DNA of 64,000 nt from DAOUKH01 sp964291475 (GTDB lineage: Bacteria; Chloroflexota; Dehalococcoidia; SHYB01). The DNA is taken from positions 1 through 64,000 of the forward strand of contig OZ220060.1 in NCBI GenBank assembly GCA_964291475.2. The letters run 5' to 3'. Shown here in pieces: positions 28,605 to 37,649 of the stretch. Position numbers and translations under genes: made by a program. Positions within the stretch are counted from its first letter, which is position 1. Each line of letters begins with the position of its first letter. Below the pieces are notes generated by a model. It searched no databases, was not told the DNA's origin, and saw nothing but the letters and a program-made list of their open reading frames with translations.

Positions 28605-29426
28605 CTAGGACTTGGTGAGCGGGCCTTCCTTGGTGGGGTCGGTGCGGCCCGCGGTGACCTCACGGAAGTTGTCGGAGGAGCGGTCGATGCTCATCAGGCC
28701 GGGGACGGTCTGCGCGTAGCGAAGGGCGGAGTGCTTCTCCATTTCGGCCTGGTTCTCCAGGAAGCCGAGGGTCAGGCGCACGCCCTCGGCGCGCATCGCC
28801 ACCATCTCGGCGGCGAAGGCGAGGGCTCCTTCCATCAGATCTTCCGAGGGAAAGACGCGGTTGACCAGGCCGATGGCCTTGGCCTCGACGCCGTTCACCT
28901 GCATCCCCGTCAGCAGCATCTCCTTGGCCTTGGAGTGGCCGACCAAACGGGTGAGACGCACCGCCGAGCCCCACGCGCCGATGCCCGCCCCGGTGTTCTT
29001 CAGGTGCCAGTCGGAGATCGTCGCCGTCTCCGAGGCGACGCGGAAGTCGAATGGGAGGATGAGCTCGAGGGCGCCGGTGGTGCAGAAGCCGTCGATGACG
29101 GCGATGGAGGGCTTCAGCATGTCGTCGATACGGTTCATTACCGAGTTGGCCAGCCATTCCGGCGTGCGCCCCACTTCGGCGTAGGCCTTCAGGTCGGCCC
29201 CGGCGGAGAACCAAGGACGGCCGTCCTTGCGCGGCCCGCCCGTGAGCATGTACACGCGGATGCCGTCGTCGGCCTCGATGCGCTCCAGCGCGTCGCCGAG
29301 CTCCTCGAAGACGATTCGGTTCAGCGCGTTGAGCCGCTCCGGACGGTTGAGCGTGATGAGGGCGACCCGGTCGCCCGCCATCTCGAGCTTGATCGTCTCG
29401 TAAGTCGCGATGGTCTCGCCGGCCAT
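28605..29426 (-). CDS. Enoyl-CoA hydratase/isomerase family protein
   Basis: 273 residues from ATG 29426. Crotonase fold: VALITLNRPERLNALNRIVF, PWFSAGADLKAYAEV (oxyanion hole), TTGALELILPFDFRVASETA and GIGAWGSAVRLTRLVGHSKA. The first catalytic Glu (in ALEL) is present; the second, normally in a PE motif, appears replaced (ISDWHLKN), so it may be an isomerase, hydrolase or other crotonase. It lies 8 bases after guaB3 and is probably co-transcribed. Confidence 0.88.
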   Translation of the reverse strand: MAGETIATYETIKLEMAGDRVALITLNRPERLNALNRIVFEELGDALERIEADDGIRVYMLTGGPRKDGRPWFSAGADLKAYAEVGRTPEWLANSVMNRIDDMLKPSIAVIDGFCTTGALELILPFDFRVASETATISDWHLKNTGAGIGAWGSAVRLTRLVGHSKAKEMLLTGMQVNGVEAKAIGLVNRVFPSEDLMEGALAFAAEMVAMRAEGVRLTLGFLENQAEMEKHSALRYAQTVPGLMSIDRSSDNFREVTAGRTDPTKEGPLTKS

Positions 29427-29434
29427 GGACGCCT

Positions 29435-30577
29435 CTAGCGGCCTTGGGTGATCTGGAGGTACTTGCCCTCGGTGCGGACCGACGGCGCAATAACGACCTC
29501 GCACTGCTGCAGATCCTGCACCGTGTAGGCGCCGCAGTAGCCCATGCAGGTACGGAGCGCGCCGATGTAGTTCTCGGTGCCGTCGGAGGTCGTCGAGGGG
29601 CCGAAGAGGATCTTCTCCAAGGAGCCCTTCGAGCCGACGTGGACACGGGTGCCTCGCGGCAGGTCCATGTGCGGGCTGGCCATGCCCCAACTGTAGCCGC
29701 GACCCGGCGCCTCGTCGCACGCCGCGAGCTGCGAGCCGAGCATGACCCCGTCGGCGCCGCTGGCGATGGCCTTGCAGAGGTCGCCGCCGGTGCGGATGCC
29801 GCCGTCGGTGATGATGGGCACGTACTTGCCGGTGCGGCGCAGGAATTCCTGCCGCGCCGCGGCGACGTCGAGGGTCGCCGTCACCTGCGGCACACCGACG
29901 CCGATGACCTCGCGGGTGGTGCAGATGGCCCCGGGGCCGACCCCCACGAGGAGACCGTCGATGCCGGTCTCCATCAGTTCGAGAGCGGCGCTGAAGCTGA
30001 CCGCGTTACCCACGACGACGGGAACGCGGAGCTGGCTGATAAGTTCGGAGATGATGAGGCCGCGAGGGCTCTTGGAGACGTGGCGAGCCGTGGTCACCGT
30101 CGACTGGACGACGACGATGTCGGCGCCTGCCTCCACCGCCGCCGGGGCGAAGCGTTTCGTGTTCGCCGGGGTTACAGAAACGGCGGCGAGTCCGCCGCCG
30201 TTCTTTGTTTCCTCGACCCGCTGGCCGATGAAGCGCTCCTCAATGGGGCGCGCGTATGTCTCCTGGAGTATTGCGGTCGCTTCCTCCTGGGGTACCGAGG
30301 CAATAGCTTCGAGCACCTCATTCGGGTTTTCGTACCGCGTCTGCAAGCCCTCCAAGTTCATGACGGCCATGCCGCCGAGCTTGGTCATCGCGATCGCCGT
30401 CTCCGGTGAGGAGAGGGCGTCCAGGGCCGCCGCGACGACGGGGATCTTCAGCCGGTGCTTCCCGATGACAAGCTCGGGGTTCGCCTGCTCGGGGTTGATC
30501 GTGACGTCGCCGGGCACGATCGAGACTTCGTCGAAACCGTACGCTCTGCGAAGGGGCTTGAACTGCGGCCGCTCCAT
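29435..30577 (-). CDS. GuaB3 family IMP dehydrogenase-related protein
   Basis: 380 residues. Start chosen at the second of two adjacent ATGs (30577) because AGGAGG then has a 4-base spacer; the first is at 30580. The barrel has MERPQFKPLRRAYGFDEVSI, the catalytic Cys loop GVGPGAICTTREVIGVGVPQ, IITDGGIRTGGDLCKAIASG and YCGAYTVQDLQQCEVVIAPS. There is no CBS pair, as expected for GuaB3. These proteins occur beside true GuaB; whether this is IMP dehydrogenase or GMP reductase is open. Confidence 0.9.
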   Translation of the reverse strand: MERPQFKPLRRAYGFDEVSIVPGDVTINPEQANPELVIGKHRLKIPVVAAALDALSSPETAIAMTKLGGMAVMNLEGLQTRYENPNEVLEAIASVPQEEATAILQETYARPIEERFIGQRVEETKNGGGLAAVSVTPANTKRFAPAAVEAGADIVVVQSTVTTARHVSKSPRGLIISELISQLRVPVVVGNAVSFSAALELMETGIDGLLVGVGPGAICTTREVIGVGVPQVTATLDVAAARQEFLRRTGKYVPIITDGGIRTGGDLCKAIASGADGVMLGSQLAACDEAPGRGYSWGMASPHMDLPRGTRVHVGSKGSLEKILFGPSTTSDGTENYIGALRTCMGYCGAYTVQDLQQCEVVIAPSVRTEGKYLQITQGR

Positions 30578-30695
30578 CATTCCTCCTGAGAGAATTGGCG
30601 CGAAGGCTCAGGGCGGCGTCCGGGGGAAGTCGGGTCGGCCAAAGACCGGTCCGGCGGCCCGCGTCCGGGGCCATGAGTCCGGTGTTTGACGCCTG

Positions 30696-30725
30696 ATTAT
30701 ACGCCCCCTCTTTTCGAGGCGTCAA
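30696..30725 (-). promoter_or_regulatory. Strong promoter of guaB3 with flanking inverted repeat
   Basis: Minus strand: TTGACG (30725-30720), 18 bases, perfect TATAAT (30701-30696). An 8-base inverted repeat, TTGACGCC at 30686-30693 and GGCGTCAA at 30718-30725, brackets the core promoter, overlapping the -35 on one side and the start site on the other. Confidence 0.8.
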
Positions 30726-31161
30726 CGAATTTCGTCACCAATTTTCGACGGATTATGTTGAGCCCGCTCCCCCCGCCGGCCCTCTCTCAGTCTCCCCCAG
30801 AGGGGGAGAGGCTTAAGGTGCTCCCCCTGCGGGGGAGGGCTAGGGTGATGCCTCGCCCCACAGAGTAGGGCCCCCTATGCCTGGAAAGGCCCCGGGGCGG
30901 TTGTGAGAGGGCCCCTCATCTCAATCTTCTCCCAGGGGAGACCTTTGCAAAATCCGCGCTGGCTACAGGGGATCTTCCACGTGGGGGCGACCCTTGTGGT
31001 CGCACTCCCCTGTAGGGGCGATTCACGAATCGCCCGTTCCCTATCCCCCGAACGGCCTCGTGGACCTTGATCGAGGTTACGCAAAGGTCTCCGCTGGGAG
31101 AGAAGCAAGACCTCCCCACCAACCCTGTTGGGCCATGCCCCATTTGCGGTTACGCAAAGGT
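30726..31161. repeat. Repeat-rich gap between miaA and guaB3
   Basis: No gene is seen. 30781-30811 is an inverted R1 copy; 30821-30838 is a CTCCCCCTGCGGGGGAG hairpin; 30905-30955 is the CTCATCTCAATCTTCTCCC / ACCTTTGCAAAA unit; 30981-31005 is GGGGCGACCCTTGTGGTCGC (another palindromic unit, also near 2310); 31016-31035 is an R2 palindrome; 31075-31105 and 31149-31162 carry GGTTACGCAAAGGT (R3). It is a mosaic of several repeat families. Confidence 0.7.
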
Positions 31162-32091
31162 TTAGCGCTCCAAGAACTCTCGGACAAGGGTCTCTGCTTC
31201 CCCGACATGGCCGACATTCGTCCCATCGACCCACCGGATGCGCTCGTCGGCGGGCTTGAACCACGTGTACTGGCGCCGCGCGAAGCGATGCGTGAGGAGT
31301 TGGATGCGGCGTGCGGCCTCGTCGAGGGTCAGATCGCCCCGCACGTGCTCGACCATGGCCGGATAGCCCAGACTCGACATGGAGGGCAGCGCCGCGTCCA
31401 GGCCGCGCTCCAGCAGTCCGCGCACCTCGTCGGCCCAGCCTGCCGCGATCATCACGTCGACCCGCGTATCGATGCGCCGGTAGAGCTCGGGGCGCGGCGC
31501 GGTGACCCCGATGACGAGCGTCCGGTACGGCGACGGCCCTCGCCCGCCGACCTCGGAGAAGGGTCGCCCCGTGGCGCGGCTGACCTCGATGGCGCGGACC
31601 AGCCGCCGCGTGTTGCGCGGGTCGATGCGGGCCGCCGACACGGGGTCCAGTGACTCTAGCTCGCGCAGCAGGCTTTCAGAGCCCTCGGACGCGGCCCGCG
31701 CGCTTAGCTCGCGGCGCAGCTCCGGGTCGGGCGGCACCTTGGGCAGTCGATAGCCGTCCAGCAGCGCGCGGACGTAGTGCCCTGAGCCGCCCACCAAGAG
31801 TGGAAGGCGGCCACGCTCGTCGATGTGCGCGATAGCGGCGGAGGCCTGCTCCTGGTAGTGGGCGACACTGAACTCCTCGTCGGGCTCGACGACGCCTATC
31901 AGGTGATGAGGGATACGGGAGAGGTCTTCAGGGCTGGGCTTGCCCGTCCCGACGTCGAGGCCCCGGTAGACGTGGCGGCTATCCGCCCCGACGATCTCGC
32001 CGTCGAAGCGGGGCGCGAGCGCCATCGCCAGCGCCGACTTGCCGGCGCCAGTCGGCCCAACAATCGCGACAAGGGGAATCAGGCGCGCCAC
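31162..32091 (-). CDS. miaA: tRNA dimethylallyltransferase
   Basis: 309 residues. MiaA transfers dimethylallyl to A37 of tRNAs reading UNN codons. P-loop VAIVGPTGAGKSALAMALA, DSRHVYRGLDVGTGKPSPED, LLVGGSGHYVRALLDGY, LGYPAMVEHVRGDLTLDEA and THRFARRQYTWFK are diagnostic. The last gene of the guaA-to-miaA train. Confidence 0.96.
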   Translation of the reverse strand: MARLIPLVAIVGPTGAGKSALAMALAPRFDGEIVGADSRHVYRGLDVGTGKPSPEDLSRIPHHLIGVVEPDEEFSVAHYQEQASAAIAHIDERGRLPLLVGGSGHYVRALLDGYRLPKVPPDPELRRELSARAASEGSESLLRELESLDPVSAARIDPRNTRRLVRAIEVSRATGRPFSEVGGRGPSPYRTLVIGVTAPRPELYRRIDTRVDVMIAAGWADEVRGLLERGLDAALPSMSSLGYPAMVEHVRGDLTLDEAARRIQLLTHRFARRQYTWFKPADERIRWVDGTNVGHVGEAETLVREFLER

Positions 32092-32130
32092 GCCGGCATT
32101 GTACGCGGTGGCGTCCGACGACTGGCGGTG

Positions 32131-32540
32131 CTATTCATCCTGCGTGAAGTCGATGGCGCCGAGAGACGGCATGCGGAACGTGAACATCGTCCTACCTTCA
32201 AAGTTCGTAACCGCGAGTCGCCCTTAGTGATGATGTCCATGCCGATCAGCACGTCGGCGTCCTTCAACACCCCCAAAGTGACGAAAAGCCCTGGAAATAG
32301 CACGTTGCTCGGCAGCCGGAGATTCACGAGGAACGCGGAAGTCATCGAGGGGCCATGAACGCCATGCACCTCCACCGGCGCTATCGGCTTGAGACCGCAG
32401 TCGTCAATAACTCGTTGCGAAATAACGCTGACAGTGGCGCCGGTGTCCCACAGGGCGGTGAAGGTATGCGCCGAAGGTTCAGACTCTGGGCCGTCGGTCC
32501 ACGCCATGGACACGGAGCACTCGTTCTTCAGGACATCCAC
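32131..32540 (-). CDS. Retropepsin-like aspartic protease
   Basis: Starts MDVLKNECSVSMAWTDGPES and contains FTALWDTGATVSVISQRVID, the D-T-G-A active-site motif of retropepsin folds, with LIGMDIITKGD as the family's usual C-terminal landmark. A base is missing near 32218; the repaired C-terminus is AVTNFEGRTMFTFRMPSLG then AIDFTQDE, giving about 136 residues. Retropepsins act as dimers. It lies 44 bases after a small conserved-looking gene, and that pairing suggests a shared job. Target unknown. Confidence 0.85.
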
Positions 32541-32584
32541 GAGCCCCGGATGAGAGGTCGTGAAACTGAAGGGCCAGGGCGTCG

Positions 32585-32839
32585 CTATAAGAAGGTCACC
32601 CGAGAACGGTAGGTTGCGGAGTAGTCCGCATCGCCCTCGCTGACCTTTTGGAGCAGGAACGTTCCGACTTCATGCCGCTCGGACGTCCTTTTGAGCGCGT
32701 CCAGGTAGCTGTCGTACGCGCCCAGTACTTCGCAGTTCTTGATGGCGACGACTTTCCCGTCGTACTTCAACACCATGTCGTCCTGGTGCGCCCGGTAGAA
32801 CTCGAACTCCTTCATGAGCGCGGCGCTCACCTGCTCCAT
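32585..32839 (-). CDS. Small DUF5678-like protein paired with retropepsin
   Basis: 84 residues: MEQVSAALMKEFEFYRAHQD, DMVLKYDGKVVAIKNCEVLG, AYDSYLDALKRTSERHEVGT, FLLQKVSEG. The H-Q-D ... KYDGK-V-I pattern resembles DUF5678-type small proteins that are often found just before bacterial retropepsin genes. Family assignment is from memory of the pattern and is moderate. It may be the partner or substrate of the protease. Confidence 0.7.
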   Translation of the reverse strand: MEQVSAALMKEFEFYRAHQDDMVLKYDGKVVAIKNCEVLGAYDSYLDALKRTSERHEVGTFLLQKVSEGDADYSATYRSRVTFL

Positions 32840-32893
32840 CGCTCTCCTTTCGCTCGCACCCTGTGACCTGAGCTAAGGATCATTCCGCCCCGT

Positions 32894-33550
32894 TCAGCCC
32901 GCGGCCGACGCCATCGGCATGACGCCCTGTTTTTCGAGGGCGGTCTGCATGACCTCGTAGTAGTGGTAGCCGGGGATCATGGTTCGGCCCAGGATCATCG
33001 TGGGCGTTTTGTGGATGCCGGCGCGCTGGGCGGCCTTGACGTATTCGAAGGTGCGCTGGCGGTGCTCGCCCTCGGCGAGGGCGCGGTGGAGGTCTTCGGG
33101 GTCGAGGCTCGCGCCTTCCGCCACCTCCTTCAGGGTCTCCACGTTGGCGATGTCCTTGCCTTCGACCCAGAGCGCCTCGAAGACGCCCGCCTTGAAGGGC
33201 AGCGCCTTGTCGTACTGTTCGGCGTAGGTGAGGGCCTCGAAGGCGAGGAAGCTGAACTGCAGCTTGTCCGGCGACCGCATCTTCGCCGCCCGGTCAGGCG
33301 AAAGCTCCTTCATCCACTCCCTCATCGCGTCGCGGCGCTCCGAGCTCGACCCGTGGGCCGGCTGGCCCTCCGGCGGCACTTCGGGGTGCAGCCAGTGCGG
33401 CTTCCACTGCGGCTTGACGCCGTACTCCACCGCCAGGCGGTCGATGTTGTCCTGGACGATGTACGACCAGGGGCAGACGAAGTCCGCGAAAACGACGACG
33501 GGCACCTCGGCGTTGCTCTTGTAGCCCTTCTCTTCCACTGCCTCGCTCAT
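32894..33550 (-). CDS. DsbA-family (FrnE-like) oxidoreductase
   Basis: 218 residues from ATG 33550, chosen because GGAGGGG sits just upstream; an ATG 12 codons earlier lacks a site. VPVVVFADFVCPWSYIVQDN carries a CPWS motif with a single Cys, WLHPEVPPEGQ, and the C-terminal cis-Pro region HKTPTMILGRTMIPGYHYYE. No signal peptide, so cytoplasmic. With one active-site Cys it may be an isomerase or glutathione-S-transferase kappa-like enzyme rather than a disulfide-forming one. Confidence 0.85.
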   Translation of the reverse strand: MSEAVEEKGYKSNAEVPVVVFADFVCPWSYIVQDNIDRLAVEYGVKPQWKPHWLHPEVPPEGQPAHGSSSERRDAMREWMKELSPDRAAKMRSPDKLQFSFLAFEALTYAEQYDKALPFKAGVFEALWVEGKDIANVETLKEVAEGASLDPEDLHRALAEGEHRQRTFEYVKAAQRAGIHKTPTMILGRTMIPGYHYYEVMQTALEKQGVMPMASAAG

Positions 33551-33582
33551 GACCCCTCCTTCGCTCGCGGTCCCGTTCGTCT

Positions 33583-34377
33583 TCAAATAGCTTGCGCCAT
33601 CGCCTCGGCGGCTGCAAGGGCAATGCCCTCACCGGTCAGCCCGCCTTCGAGCGCGTTCGCGTCGAAGGTCAAAAAGATCAGCGTGGCCCCCGCCGCGCCC
33701 GCTTGCACCGGCTCGGGGCGATCCTCGCCGAGCGTGTAACGGAAGCCGGGCGGGCCGAGCTCCCGCCCGTCGGCGATCATCGAACCGGAGAGCACGACCT
33801 CGTAGCGGCCGTAGGGCGCCGCCTCGACGGGCACGTCCAGGCCCGGCGCGCATTCCAACATCACGACTTCCGGGCCGGCGGCGTGCGGGATGAGCACCTT
33901 GTAGCGCACGTCCGGCGCGCCGTCTACCGACGTCCACTCCGTCTCGCTGTCCAGCCCTTGCAGGACGCGGCCCGCGAGGTTGATCTCCCGCCGCGCCGTG
34001 AGGTTGCCCATCGTCATCAGTCCGCCCTGCCTGGGGTGCAGCACGAGGACGTCGTGCCCCTCGCCCACGGAGAACGGCCCGTACGGCGTATTGTGGTCGG
34101 TGTAGTGGACGCCGACGGGCCGCAGGTTGAGCGCGTCCCGCGAGAAGTTCATGGACCCGCCGAGCAGCAGTTGGAACTGCGCCGTCAGGTGCATGTGGGC
34201 GTAGACGGAGAGCGTGGGGTCGAAGCGGAAGCGGATCGCCTCCGGGCCGCCCTCCTCGCCGTCGAGGAGCACCTGGCAGTTGAAGGTGATCCCCTCAGTC
34301 GCGCCCCGGCGCCACGGGATCGTGGCGGGGTCGGCGAGGTAGGTGACCAGCGCTCCGCTTTCCGCGGTCCGTTCCAA
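33583..34377 (-). CDS. Cupin-like protein of unknown function
   Basis: 264 intact residues. Two beta-rich halves resemble cupin repeats: VYAHMHLTAQFQLLLGGSMN with HTDHNTPYGPF-type sequence, then VMLECAPGLDVPVEAAPYGR, YEVVLSGSMIADGREL. The first half keeps His residues that could bind a metal; the second does not. It is 32 bases before the DsbA-like gene and in the same operon. Bicupin assignment is structural guesswork from the repeat pattern. Confidence 0.6.
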   Translation of the reverse strand: MERTAESGALVTYLADPATIPWRRGATEGITFNCQVLLDGEEGGPEAIRFRFDPTLSVYAHMHLTAQFQLLLGGSMNFSRDALNLRPVGVHYTDHNTPYGPFSVGEGHDVLVLHPRQGGLMTMGNLTARREINLAGRVLQGLDSETEWTSVDGAPDVRYKVLIPHAAGPEVVMLECAPGLDVPVEAAPYGRYEVVLSGSMIADGRELGPPGFRYTLGEDRPEPVQAGAAGATLIFLTFDANALEGGLTGEGIALAAAEAMAQAI

Positions 34378-34441
34378 CGGCCTCTCCTTCAGCCGATTCT
34401 ACGGCGCGCCCAGAAACGGCGTCAAACGAGCGCTACGGGGC

Positions 34442-35200
34442 TCAGGCTCGCGCCGCGGCGGCCTCGCGGGCCAGGGCGAGGAAGGAATCGGCCTTGAGGC
34501 AGGCGCCGCCGACGAGGCCGCCGTCGATCTCCGGCATCGCCATGAGGCCGGCTACGTTCTCCGTGTTGACGCTGCCCCCGTAGAGGATGCGCACCGCGTT
34601 TGCGAAGGGGCCGCCGTAGAGGTCGCCCAAGATGGAGCGGGCGAAGGCGATGGTCTCGTTGGCCGTCTCCGGCGTCGCCGCCCGGCCCGTGCCGATGGCC
34701 CACACCGGCTCGTAGGCGACGATGAGGTCGCCGGGTTCTTCTACCCCGTCTAGTCCCCCGCGAAGCTGCCGTTCGATGACGGCCTCGGTCATGCCGCCCT
34801 CGCGCTCGTCGAGCCGTTCCCCGATGGCCAGGATGGGCGCGAGGCCGACGTCGAGGGCGGCGCGGACCTTCTTGTTGATCAGATCGTCGGTCTCGCCGAA
34901 GATCCACCGGCGCTCCGAGTGGCCCAGGATGACGTGTGAGGCAAGCTCCTTCACCATCGCCGGGGCGGTCTCGCCGGTGAAGGCGCCGGCCGCCTCGTGG
35001 TGCATGTTCTGCGCCCCGGCCTGCACCGGCCCGCCGCGCACGATCTCCGAGACCCTGGCGAGCCAGATCGAAGGAGGGCAGACGATCAACTCGACGCCGC
35101 TGACGCCGCCGGCGCCCTCGGCGATGCCGGACGCCAGCGCGACGGCCTCGTCGAGCGAGGTGTGCATCTTCCAGTTGCCCGCCATCACCGGCGTACGCAT
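34442..35200 (-). CDS. tpiA: Triosephosphate isomerase
   Basis: 252 residues, intact. Substrate Lys in VMAGNWKMHTSLDE, catalytic His in VILGHSERRWIFGE, catalytic Glu in IVAYEPVWAIGTGRAA, phosphate loop RILYGGSVNTENV. It lies 34 bases after apgM, making a three-gene glycolytic run pgk-apgM-tpiA embedded in a purine operon. Confidence 0.97.
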   Translation of the reverse strand: MRTPVMAGNWKMHTSLDEAVALASGIAEGAGGVSGVELIVCPPSIWLARVSEIVRGGPVQAGAQNMHHEAAGAFTGETAPAMVKELASHVILGHSERRWIFGETDDLINKKVRAALDVGLAPILAIGERLDEREGGMTEAVIERQLRGGLDGVEEPGDLIVAYEPVWAIGTGRAATPETANETIAFARSILGDLYGGPFANAVRILYGGSVNTENVAGLMAMPEIDGGLVGGACLKADSFLALAREAAAARA

Positions 35201-35234
35201 GGGCCAAACCTCTCCTTTGGTGACGGTCTGTGGA

Positions 35235-36443
35235 CTACGCCCCGAACTTCGCCAGCTTGCCGGCGTTGGCCAGCGCCAGCGGCAGGGCGTCCTTGGCGGG
35301 GAAGCGGCCGAGCAGACCCCGGGCGCAGGCGCGCTCCGAGAAACCGCCGGCGTCCGGCCCCTCCATCCCGGAGTACCGCGAGTGCAGCAGGAAGGGCACC
35401 GGGTGCCAGCTATGGGCGGCGAAGATGGACGGCGTCGAGTGGTCGCCGCCGATCATGAGCACGTCGGGCTCCAGCGCCAGGACGCGGGGAAGGCAGCGGT
35501 CGAGCGCCTCGATGGTGGCAACCTTCTTGGCGAAGTCGCCGTCCTCGCCGGCGGCGTCGGTGGCCTTGTAGTGGATGAAGAAGTAGTCGTGCCGGTCCCA
35601 GAGCCCGGCCATGGTGTCGATCTCGTCGTCGAACGTGGGCCCCGTGTCCACGACGTTCATCCCCACGATCCGCGCCAGGCCGCGGTACATCGGATAGGTC
35701 GCGATGGCGACGGGGTCGAGGCGGTAAAGCTCGCTCATGGACGAGACGGTGGGGAACTGCGAAAAGCCGCGGAGCATCACCATGTTCGCGATATGGCGTC
35801 CGGCGAGGAGCGACCTCGCCTTGTCGACGAACTCCGTAGCGGCGGCGGCCATCTTCGCCGACCCCGCACTCAGCGCCTCGAAGGGGAGCGGCGGCACGCC
35901 GAGCTTCTGCGGGTCGGACTCGGAGACGTCGTCTTCCAAGCCTTCCCCTTCGAAGACCGCCACGAAGCGGTACTCCCGCACCGGGTAGACGCTGACTTTG
36001 CAGCCGTCGAGCTCGATGGTGTCGAGCAGGGCCGCGAGGGGGGTGGAAAGCTCCGTCGCGATGCGCCCCGCGCGCCGGTCGGTGAGGTTGCCCTCGCCGT
36101 CGACGGTGCAGAAGTTGCCGCGCGCCGCGATCTGCCCCGGCCCCACGTCGAGGCCGATGCCCAGCGCCTCCATGATGCCGCGCTTGATCAGATAGGTCTC
36201 GGGGTCGTAGCCGAAGAGCCCCAGATGCCCCGGCCCGCTCCCCGGCGTGATGCCGGGCCGCACCGGGACGGTGAGCCCGAGCGCGCTCCGCGCCGCCAGC
36301 GCGTCGAGGTTCGGGGTGTGCGCCGTCTCAAGCTCCGACTTGCCGGTGTCGGCGTCGGGCAGGCCGCCGAGGCCGTCGGCGACCAGCAGCACGATCTTGC
36401 TGGACGTCTGTTCGGCGGCTTCCGAAATCATGTCGGGCGTCAT
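35235..36443 (-). CDS. apgM: 2,3-bisphosphoglycerate-independent phosphoglycerate mutase, archaeal type
   Basis: 402 residues. SKIVLLVADGLGGLPDADTG (metal-binding Asp), TPGSGPGHLGLFGYDPETYL with the likely nucleophilic Ser, KRGIMEALGIGLDVGPGQIA, FFIHYKATDAAGEDGDFAKK and MIGGDHSTPSIFAAHSWHPV identify the ApgM branch of the alkaline phosphatase superfamily. It replaces the classical GpmI/GpmA. Gap to pgk is 18 bases. Confidence 0.94.
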   Translation of the reverse strand: MTPDMISEAAEQTSSKIVLLVADGLGGLPDADTGKSELETAHTPNLDALAARSALGLTVPVRPGITPGSGPGHLGLFGYDPETYLIKRGIMEALGIGLDVGPGQIAARGNFCTVDGEGNLTDRRAGRIATELSTPLAALLDTIELDGCKVSVYPVREYRFVAVFEGEGLEDDVSESDPQKLGVPPLPFEALSAGSAKMAAAATEFVDKARSLLAGRHIANMVMLRGFSQFPTVSSMSELYRLDPVAIATYPMYRGLARIVGMNVVDTGPTFDDEIDTMAGLWDRHDYFFIHYKATDAAGEDGDFAKKVATIEALDRCLPRVLALEPDVLMIGGDHSTPSIFAAHSWHPVPFLLHSRYSGMEGPDAGGFSERACARGLLGRFPAKDALPLALANAGKLAKFGA

Positions 36444-36461
36444 GCAGACCTCCCGTTCGGT

Positions 36462-37649
36462 CTATCGGTCGGGCAGCGCCGCCACGCCGGGCAGCGTCTT
36501 TCCTTCGAGCAGCTCCAGCGACGCGCCCCCGCCCGTCGAGACGTGGGTGACGCGGTCGGCGAGGCCGAGCTCGTAGACGGCCTGCGCCGTCGAGCCGCCG
36601 CCGAGCACGGTCGTCGCGTCCAGGCCGGCGACGATCTCGGCCATGCCCTTGGTGCCCGCGGCAAACCTCGGCATCTCGAAGACACCCATCGGCCCGTTCC
36701 ACACCACCGTCCGGCAGGGACGCAGCGCGGCGCCGAACGACGCCAGGGCGCGGGGCCCGATGTCGAGCACCATCCACCCGGGCTCGATCTCCGTCGCGGC
36801 GACCGTCTTGGCGCAGGCGTCGGCGGCGAAACGGTCGGCCACGACCACGTCCTCCGGCAGCAGCAGCGCCACGCCGCGCTCCGCCGCCCGCCGCTCGATG
36901 CCGGCGGCAGCCTCGATCATATCCGGCTCGACCAGGGAGTCGCCGATCTCGTAGCCGCGCGCCTTGAAGAACGTGGCGCACATCCCGCCGCCGACGATCA
37001 TGACGTCGACCTTCTCCGCCATGTGCTCCAGCAGCGCCAGCTTGTCGCTGACCTTGGCCCCGCCCGAGACGGCGGCGAGCGGGCGCTCCGGCGACTCGAC
37101 GATGCCGCCCAGCGCCTCCAGCTCCTGCTCCATCAGCAAGCCCGCCGACGACGGCAGGTAGCGCGTCACCCCCTCCGTAGAGGCGTGGGCCCGGTGCGCC
37201 GCGCCGAAGGCGTCGTCGACGTACACGTCGGCGAGCGACGCCAGCGCCTTCGAGAAGGCGGGGTCGTCGGCTTCCTCCTCGGCGTGGAAGCGGAGGTTCT
37301 CCAGGAGCAGCACGCCGCCGGGCGGCAGCGCAGCGGCCTCGGCCTCCGCCGCCTCGCCTACGCAGTCCGGGGCGAAGGGGACCGGTGAGCCGAGCAACTC
37401 CCCCAGCCGCGCCGCCACGGGCGCCAAACTCAGCTTGGGGTCGGGCTTGCCCTTCGGCCTGCCCATGTGCGAGCAGAGCACCACGGTCGCCCCGCGCTCG
37501 GTCAGATAGCGGATCGTGGGGAGCGCGGCGCGGATGCGGCTGTCGTCGGTGATGGCGCCGGAATCGCGGTCGAGCGGTACGTTGAAGTCCACGCGGACGA
37601 GGACGCGCTTGCCGGCGGCGTCGACGTCGCGCAGGCTCCGCTTCTTCAT
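36462..37649 (-). CDS. pgk: Phosphoglycerate kinase
   Basis: 395 residues from ATG 37649 (MKKRSLRDVDAAGKRVLVRV then DFNVPLDRD), which overlaps the purS stop (ATGA). SHMGRPKGKPDPKLSLAPVA, LLLENLRFHAEEEADD, YVDDAFGAAHRAHAS, VSGGAKVSDKLALL and VLGGGSTAQAVYEL are family landmarks. ATP-forming step of glycolysis, here translationally coupled to a purine gene. Confidence 0.97.
   Translation of the reverse strand: MKKRSLRDVDAAGKRVLVRVDFNVPLDRDSGAITDDSRIRAALPTIRYLTERGATVVLCSHMGRPKGKPDPKLSLAPVAARLGELLGSPVPFAPDCVGEAAEAEAAALPPGGVLLLENLRFHAEEEADDPAFSKALASLADVYVDDAFGAAHRAHASTEGVTRYLPSSAGLLMEQELEALGGIVESPERPLAAVSGGAKVSDKLALLEHMAEKVDVMIVGGGMCATFFKARGYEIGDSLVEPDMIEAAAGIERRAAERGVALLLPEDVVVADRFAADACAKTVAATEIEPGWMVLDIGPRALASFGAALRPCRTVVWNGPMGVFEMPRFAAGTKGMAEIVAGLDATTVLGGGSTAQAVYELGLADRVTHVSTGGGASLELLEGKTLPGVAALPDR

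Noticed and set aside
33551..33586. Longer start for the DsbA-like protein
   Set aside because: The strong ribosome site is just before ATG 33550; the upstream ATG lacks one and adds residues not expected for the family.
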